DNA of 64,000 bases from NCBI GenBank assembly GCA_911728455.2, contig OU452228.1, forward strand, positions 10,359,129 to 10,423,128, written 5' to 3'. The position numbers and the translations under genes are program-made. Below are positions 25,101-34,100 of this stretch, one piece after another; positions within the stretch are counted from its first letter, which is position 1, and every line of letters begins with the position of its first letter. The notes beneath the pieces were generated by a model. The model did no database searches. It was given only the letters and a program-made list of their open reading frames with translations, and was not told the origin of the DNA. The DNA comes from Marthasterias glacialis. Lineage: Eukaryota > Echinodermata > Asteroidea > Forcipulatida > Asteriidae.

Positions 25101-28100
25101 GTAAGCACAGAATTCTGCAGTTAATTGAGCCCAGCTCTAGAATGTGGCATTCATGGGTACACACACGAGTAGCCTGTGGATTTTTATTAGCAGGATTCGG
25201 AAAGCACTGATCATGTGTACACAGTTGTTTATCATACACCCATGTAAAAGAAAAGCCAAAACATTATACAAATATAACATGGTTTGAGGGTGGACCGTCG
25301 ATATTAGCTCCCCAAGGTATTGGAAGTAAACAAACTAGTCCTAGAGGCGAAGCCACAGGAAATAGTTTGTCAACATCCAATACCGAGCTGAGCTAATATC
25401 CAATGTCCTCCCGAAATAAACCATGTTATATTTGTTTTACTACACCTCATAACTTCTCAACTTTGGCATCATTGAGCTCAAGAAAACACAGATTGACATT
25501 TATGTGTGCCGGCATATTTTCATGCGTATGTAACCAGGGCGATGTTTACACCCATGTGGCAGTTCCACTTGTGCTTCTTAAAGCGCATGCGTAGCAGACT
25601 GTTACACATGTGACAGTCTACTACGCATGCGTAGTTTAATACCGTGTGCATGAATGCTGGCACACACGCTTGGTAAACAGCAAAAATTGCATCTGCCGCG
25701 TGATGCCAAAAGGACCAGTGAGAATTTGGCCCGCAATCATGATCATGTATAATGTGTAGTAATATTCTTTATCCTCGATAAAATCATAACATCAAGTAGA
25801 TCTTGATGATGTTTGTTGGTCAACTCCTGATGGATAGTGATCCTCAGCTTAGCTTGAGAAAGTTCTCAAAATCATACTCTTTGATTTACTTTGCTAGCAC
25901 TGAGGATATTGTTCAAAAAGAAAGCTCCTTGAAATCTTGAACTCCAGGGTTTATCAAAGGGTGGACGGAGCCATCGTTTCAACATGTGCCTCCTAAGATC
26001 TTGATCAGAGTGTTAGACCTTTCTGTCAGTCTTGACGCTCACCCCTGAACTAATGCATGTGTTGTTGTGGGGTTTTTGTTTTGCAGATGGGGTATATCAT
26101 TCAAGCTCAACAATGAAGAGGGAGTGAAGTGAGTATTGCTAGGGTTTCACCTTTTTGATGTATCATTCCTCAAATAAATATTTTAAATTTATGCTTGACT
26201 GCTAAAGTACTGTGATCATTTCTTAAAATATCGAGTGCAGAATACCACAGATTTGAAACTAACATAATGTGCGGCTGACTGCAATATTTAACGTCATGTC
26301 ACTGGTTATTCATATATGTAAATAACTTACACATTTTTAGAGTGATATGCCTGGACAGTGAAGCTTCCTACTACTTCTGGCTAGCTGGACTGCTCAAGTC
26401 AAAGGTGAGACCATCCCTAACCTGCAGTCATAGTTCCCTCAGCGGTAACTTAAAACATCAATGAAGTTAACCACCGCACTTTAAGCACCAGTCTGTTTTA
26501 AAAATTGGCCTCACTTTGGTTTCATATACTTGTGCATGAGAATATACAGGACGGCTGTTGCATGAGAAAATATATCCTTCACAAGCAGCTCATGCTAAAA
26601 TATGTTTACGTTTTTATTCGATTTGATCTGATTTTTAATTAAATAATGCTAGGAATGATAAAGGCGGGGTCCTCTCGATACTCTGACAGCCCGTAAGTCC
26701 AACAGCTCGTTAGTCTGATAGTTTTAGATTGTTTTTCTTTTAAACGGGTTCATTAGTCTGACATCCAATTATTATGACACTCAAGACATTTGTTGTGTGT
26801 AGATTAAAAATCTTCCCGACTGGTAAACAGTTTATGAAGTGTCTGCCCCAAGCTACTGCTCTGGACTCAAGTTCTGGTGTTGCCAGAGTGTGGGTTCGGT
26901 TCCTGGTCGTGGCACTTGAGTCCCTGAGCAAGACACTTAGCCATAACTGCTCCGTCCTTCCAATGGGACGTACAATACACTTATCGTTAAGAGATGGGAT
27001 TTGCCCCGGTGTTTCTTTTATCATTGGCAGCAATTTTTTGATGCACCTCATTGCCAAAAGTGGTCAACAAATGTCATCAATTGCACTTTGAACACTTTTC
27101 TTGTATCCCAGAGCAAAATGCACCCCAAAGATCATCACATGTGTTTTTAACACTTTCCTTGTGTCTCATAACAAAGCCCTTCACAAAAAATCATCCACCC
27201 TGGCCCCCTTCCTTTCTACAGATTTGTTTCTTTAAATGTCTGCACAAAAAAACAGGCCTCCCAGCACTATCAAACCTAAAAAAAAAAAAAAAGTTTTGTT
27301 GAAAACACATCACAGGAGCACTTAGATTGCACCTAAGAGCATCATAATCTTCTTGGGACCCCAAGGCGGGCCCCAAAACCTGTGCCCTTCCGGGGCTTCA
27401 GGAGGAAGGTTCACTAGACTTGCCTCCGCACCATCTCAGGACTTCATGATCATTTCCATGGCTGAAGGCCCAAATAACAATTGCCTATAGCCCGGTTCCT
27501 AATTCATGTGTATGCGGACGAGAAGTAAACTTCACGTCACTCTCCTACATTCTGAGCGAATTGCGCAAAAAGTTCAATACATTTCAACTTGAGCGAATTG
27601 TTTGCCGCGAATTTGCGAAGTTACGAATTTGTGATGTCAACTTCGCTTCGCCTTCACATTCGCGTGAAGTATGAACCAGGCTTAATACTGCGCCAGGCAT
27701 ACCAGTCTTATCCAATTCCAAGCATTTGGGTGTAGAGTGACCATAGAGTAGAGGGATAGTATAGGATTCCGGAGGCTCTCTAACCAAAGGTACATGTAGT
27801 AGGGAGTTGGGGTTGGAATCAAGCTCACTTATCGCTAAGAGAAGGGGTTCAAAATCATGGGAAATAACATATAAAAGACTTTTGGGGGCATTTGGTGAAG
27901 CTATGGTGACCTATTTGTTTCTTGTAAAACCTGTTTTAAAAATCCCTACATTAGGTAGATTAGGCACTGGGAGGCCTGCATGAGTAATCGTTAGCATCTT
28001 GGACAATGGGAGACTTTTTAAAACACTAGGTGGCAGCAGACTTGCAGGTTATTCCATTGTCAACTTGTGGACCTTTCTTTTGCGGACTCACAGCCAGAAG

Positions 28101-31100
28101 TTTAGCCAACCTGTGGTTGGCAAAACTACAGAGGGCCTTCACTGGAGAAAACTGAAACACAACTTATCTTTTAATATAGGTTTTCCCAGTCAAACTTCAG
28201 CGAAAAATAATTCAATTTGATTCAGACACATTCCAATTCACGCATGTTCCCACAAGTCATTCAAACTAGGATTTCTTTTGAAGGAGCTACTATTGTACTC
28301 AACTTCCTTTTCGTGCACACATGGTTTCGTTCTTCTCATTCTATTGTATATATAGGCATTCAAGAATACATTTTCGTCATTCTTCAGTTGAGTTTCTACT
28401 ACCTAACTACAACTGATGAAATTGAATGGTTGACCAGCCTCTTGCTGCCAGCTTTTTCGAAATCCGAATGATCTTTGCGACCTAAAGAATTTGAAAGATG
28501 TTGAAATTGAATTTAATTTTTCAAACAAAATTGAATGAGCCGGGTGTTAAATTGAATGAATGTTGGTAGAAACTGGCCGGGAAAACCAACATAATAATGC
28601 TGTCAAATTATTAACACAGATAAATCAGTCGTACGACCCAGATCAAATAGTACACATGTTCTTCATTAAAAGATGGGTTCTAAATGTTTTAAGACAGGCA
28701 GATTTATGCCAACCCAGTTAAATTTTTTGTGATACTCAAGGCCACCCATTAAAAATGGTGGTCAGTGTTTGTAAACAAAAGAAAGGTTTATTAAGTCCAT
28801 TTGACTGCTTACACCTCCAAGGGATTTATTGCTCCTGGAATAGTTTGCATTCTGGGATATTCGTAATCAGTGGGGAAAGTACCCTGCGTGTCGTGGCCAA
28901 GCGGTCTAGCAAACCGGACTCATATTATTTAGATAGCCCTAGTCATCGGGGTGTGGGTTCGATCAGGGGTTGATGAGGTGGTATTATGTTGGATTAACCA
29001 CTTAGCGCTAATATAAGCAGCTTGTAGTCATGTTCTCCCCTGAGAAAGTTTGTGGATTGGTTGAAGTATGCCTGATGAACAGGCACAATGCTATAAAGTG
29101 CCTTGATCTGGCTACTAAAAGCGAAACTTCTGCTGCCTCGGAGTGTCTGAAAGTCTCCCATATCCTGTGGATCCTCAGTCTGTATGAGTAATGGTTGTAT
29201 GAAACGTACCCTCTCACAGCTTTTCACCAAAACAATCACAGTGTATTTTTTACTTCTCTACATCTATACCCTCCCCCTTCCCCCCTCTCTCTCCTCATAT
29301 GTGGCATAATCTTACCTCTTCATCCATTTGATGTGCTCTGCCTTTGCTGTATTATCTTGGGCTGTGTGCATAGAAGGCAGCAAGCAGTATCTCAGAAAAT
29401 GCTGTATGTATACTTCAAGCTTATATAAATCTTATTCACTTTCCTTCATACCGTAGTGTAACCTTGTTAGTATGTCTTCACCTAATTGTAGGCACGTATT
29501 ACACGACTATGAGCAGTTCTTCTCTCCAAATAGTTTCATTTGGTACTTGAAATTAGGTCCACTAAAGCCCTCCTACTGCTAGACCATTCAAAATCATTCA
29601 AAATTCCACTTCTCACATTTCTCCATTGCCATTGTACACACATGATATTAACATTTGAACAGTGTTGATATCAAGCTGTATTACCATTCAAAACCATTCA
29701 TAGCATAGAGGGTCCATTGATTCACCACAGCTGTACTAACATTATTTAGAACGATCCTCACAAGGCTTTGTATTCAGCTTACCTGCCTTTCAAAACCAGT
29801 TGTGGAATCAACACTGTACGCAGTTATTTCACCATTCAAAACCACAATAGTGAATGGTTTCAAATGGTGTGTCAACTTATTTGAAAAAGGTACCAAGAGT
29901 AGGAAGGTGCAATGTAACTGGTCATATCTCAAAATGTGAGTTCCTGTGTCATTGAAATGTCCATTGTGTCAAGGACCTGATTTCAATTGATATAATGATT
30001 ATCCTTGATGAAAATCTGTCATTAGTTCAAGACGGCTCTTAAAATCCACTTATTCCAGTCCTGTTCCGCATAGGCTCTCATTGATCCTTTTTGTTATAAC
30101 CTACTGTTTGGTACACTATGTGTGGTACATTATGGGTAAGACCACTCTGCAAATGCCTTCATTATTATTATTGTGGCTTTGTTATATGTTCGTTGGTCTA
30201 GCGGTTAAGACATCTGCTGTAGAATGTATGGGTCTTGGGTTCGAATCCCACCCAAGTAGCTTGTGGATTCAGAAAGCACTGAGTATACAGTGCTTATCAC
30301 TTATCGGTGTCAGGGTAATACCAAAGTTAATAGACTGAATACATTCCAGTAGAATGTTTGTTGGTGTAGTGAGCCACGCATTCTATAACTTCACCGTTAT
30401 TTTGAACCTTCACAAACCACGGTGGCTGCTAGCTGCCACTTGTGGCTTGCGATGTGTGCCCATAGTGGCCATAAACCACTGTAAGTAATCCAATAGGAGA
30501 CTTTGGAACGATAGGTGGCAGCAGACAAACCAGGGAAATTGTCATTGTTAACGTAGTTACATGAGCATGTGCACATTTCAGAGAACAATGTGTATCCCTA
30601 GTAAGTCTGCTACCATCTAGCGTCCTCAAAAAAGGGTCATAGTAGAGGTCATTTCTTGACTTGACATCTTCCCATCATGCTTTCTATGGTGACATGGTGT
30701 TTGTATCGACATCATTTTAAAAGTCCATCCAAATTTCCTGACGTTCTTATTGGAAAATATATATTACAAAATTATGAGTGTACAGAAAAAACGCGTAGCA
30801 AAGCGGTTGAAATGGGTTTCAAAAGGACACCAATATAACTTTTTAATAGAATTAACACAGCTTTAAAAAAAAAACAACAACAACAAATGAAAACATAATG
30901 GAATGTTAAGAGACTAACATAAGAGAAGAGCTGCTCATTGTAATCCAGTGAAGCTTAACTATAAAAAAAGGTTGAATATTCATTTTAAATCTAACCTCCT
31001 TAACTCTTCATTTATTAAAAGTATTATTAATCACGATTAATTCAAATTGTTGTGCACGTTTGCGGTCCACCGCAGTTTTGTGAAACACACCATTAGTTAA

Positions 31101-34100
31101 ACTCTCTCTACATTTCATTCAAAAACTGAAAGTAAAGTGTTAATTTTCACACAATTTGCCCAGGCCAAAAGCAGTCTTGTACCACCAACCCAAGCTTTCC
31201 TGAGGCTGTGCTAGTTCAGTTTCTGAATGTCTATACACGACCAAGGCAACAGCTAAACAGAGGCATTGTCAAAGTCACTCATTTTCAATGCTTATGGTGA
31301 ATGACAGATAAAACAACGCCCAACTTCAAAGCCGGGCGTCCATAACAGGGCCATGTCACATGGGGCAATTTACAGGCAACCAGTTCCCGGCAATCTCCAA
31401 GAGAAAAGGCATTCACATTTCAATTTTCACACAATTATCTTGGGGGTTGTATGACATCGTTAGAAAAATAACTTCTGTTCTACCAAAGTGTTCCTTTTGC
31501 AAGCAGTGCAGTTGATTCCCTCTAAGTTGCCAGTAAAAATTGCCCTGTGTGACAAGGCCCCAAAGACACACAGATACCTCCTGTGGCTGACACTGTTAGT
31601 GGCTAACTACTGCTGAAAACACAAGACTTAGCTTGATGAAGCTCATCACTATTATAGCACATCTAGCCTTGTCCAAGGCGGTTGCACTGTTGCCCGGAAA
31701 AACGTTTTGTGCTGCAGAACTGTAGTTCACCGCCCACGGTAGTGAAGACTCACTAGGCCGCGGATCACTGGGCCAAAATGTACTTTGACTGTACTGTAAT
31801 GTACACGAGTTAAACAAACTAAAACAGAATTGACCCCATATTGACTAGCTGTGTAGCTAGTGTGTGGGTGTAGGTTCGAATCCTGGTCATGACACTTGTT
31901 TCCTGGTCATGACACTTGCAAGACACATAGCTATAATTTCTTCTCTTCACCCAGGGGTAAATGGGTACCTGTGAAGGTAGAGATGGTTTATGTGATTGAT
32001 TTAGCTTGGTGTGCTACATACTTGGCAGCACAGGCTGTATACTCCCCAGGGAGCTGAGATGGTTTAAAGACTGAAATAAATGGCCCAGTGACCAGGGTAA
32101 TAATGTTGGAGCGCTTTGAGCCTCACTGCGTGATGGATTTGAGTGCTACATAACAAGCCACAATTTATTATTGTGGTAAAATGGCTGCACTGGCGTACAG
32201 GGCCTTGGACAAGGTTATAGCACATCTTGCTCATTGCAATGGCATCATCAATTGTAAACTTTCATGATCTTAACGCAAGATACACACAAGTAACCAAAAA
32301 CACACTCTTTCTTGCATCCTGTCTTTCCCTTTTTTCCCCCCCTTGGCTGTTCCGTATTACAGGTTGTTGACCCTACGTCAGTGACATACTCATCCCATGC
32401 ATTATCCTTCAGATCAGTAAGTATCAGCCAAGCATGGCCATAGCAATTATCAGCCCCTTCTCCCTTCTGCTCTTTGCCCTCTTACTTTGACCCCATCTGA
32501 GTTGAATCCAGGAAACGAATGGAAAATTGCAATCTCAAAGTCGAGCTGAGGTATAACCCTTTGTCTTTAGATGCACCCAATCATCAGAGTGGTTAAAACA
32601 TCTGCTCTGGAATGACAGGGTCATGGGTTCGAATCCCACCCAAGTAGCCTGTAGATTTTTGTTGTGACAGGACTCGTTAAGCACGGAGTGTACAGTGCTT
32701 ATCACACACCACTGTGAAACTAAAACTAAGTTTAATAGACTGAATACATTCCTGTAAAAACTTGTTTTATACTAATCTGAGTAGCGCTCGTTTATGGTGT
32801 TTTACACCACCACAGCTATGGCCGCCGCACGCTTGTGCGACATGACAATAGCGCGTCAGTGCGCATATGTACCAATCAGAATGGAGGATACACAGTATGT
32901 GTGGGTCGACGTACGCGTGGGGCGACCATTGCTGCGGTGGTGTTAACTCCCATGAACGAGCTGCTTGGATTAGCCTATACCTTGCTGCTAAATCCAATAG
33001 TGGGGGCTGTACTTCATGAGCATTGGTTTCTCTGCAGACTTTTGCCATATTCATACGAGACTGGAGTTCAGATATAGAGAGCAGGGTTGATGACTGATAT
33101 GTACAAACAACACTTAATCTTAATCCATTAAAGAGTGAAGGTACAACATTGTGCTTTGGGGTTTGAATCCCTCCGAGTAAACATGCCTGTGGTTTTTTTT
33201 TTTACATGACTCGGGAAAGTATACAGGTGCTTCACCCACATTGGTGTTTGGGTAAAATACAAATAATATCCTTCATTCCGGTGCAATCTTAACATCCATT
33301 AAATTGGGGGGTTTTTTTTCTCTGTAGATTAGGGTTTGCTTGTGTTGTTGACCATTTGATGTGTCATTGAAATCGCTTGCTTAAGCTTTCATTAATCGCA
33401 ACTACTGCTCACTTCTTTCAAAACTTCAGAAAGTTGCCTCTTTAAAAAATAATGTACTTTGTTTTTGTTTTTTCATGGAAAGAAGTGACTTCAAAATGAA
33501 AAGAATTGTTTTGATCCTTGGTACCACAGGTAATTTTCAAACCACATCGCACTGATGTTGGACCTTCCTTTGGTATTTATCCGCACAAAGTTCTGTTATT
33601 TGTATTTTTATTTCGGTCAATTCTGCTGTTATTATTATTGAATGAACTATCATTTCTGTCTTACTGACAATCACCGCATGATTTTATTTATTGATTGCAT
33701 GATGTACCCAAATTGCTGTTTGCAAAATGCAGAAAGTTGAGGGAAAAACAAATTCCACGCAGTTATACTTGAAAGTTTTGTGATGTTCGACCAATAAAGT
33801 GTGTAACCATCATCTCAACTTCTTCATCTTCTGTAATCTTAGTTTAAAGGAATAGTACATCATTGAAATTCATTTCCATTCCTGCGGGGTTTTAATCAAC
33901 ACACCATACAGCAAAATCTGCAAAATGTTCATCGTACAATGTTGATCACGTTTGAGCGTGAACAACAAAAACCAGTTTGTGTTTTGTCAGAGATTTTCTT
34001 CACCCTCATTAATCATAGCAGTTATCTTAATTTCGGCAACCCAAATAAGCAACAGCGACTATGGGGGGATCTCAAAGGGTGGGTCTGTTCTTTGATAGTG

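Noticed and set aside
28886-28975. tRNA-Leu/Ser-like sequence GTCGTGGCCAAGCGGTCTAG
   Set aside because: No paired acceptor arm; similar heads occur in the SINE-like copies at 51473 and 12790, so it is a repeat head.
30186-30260. tRNA gene candidate
   Set aside because: A- and B-box-like text is present but the acceptor stem does not pair and the sequence runs into a SINE body with relatives nearby.
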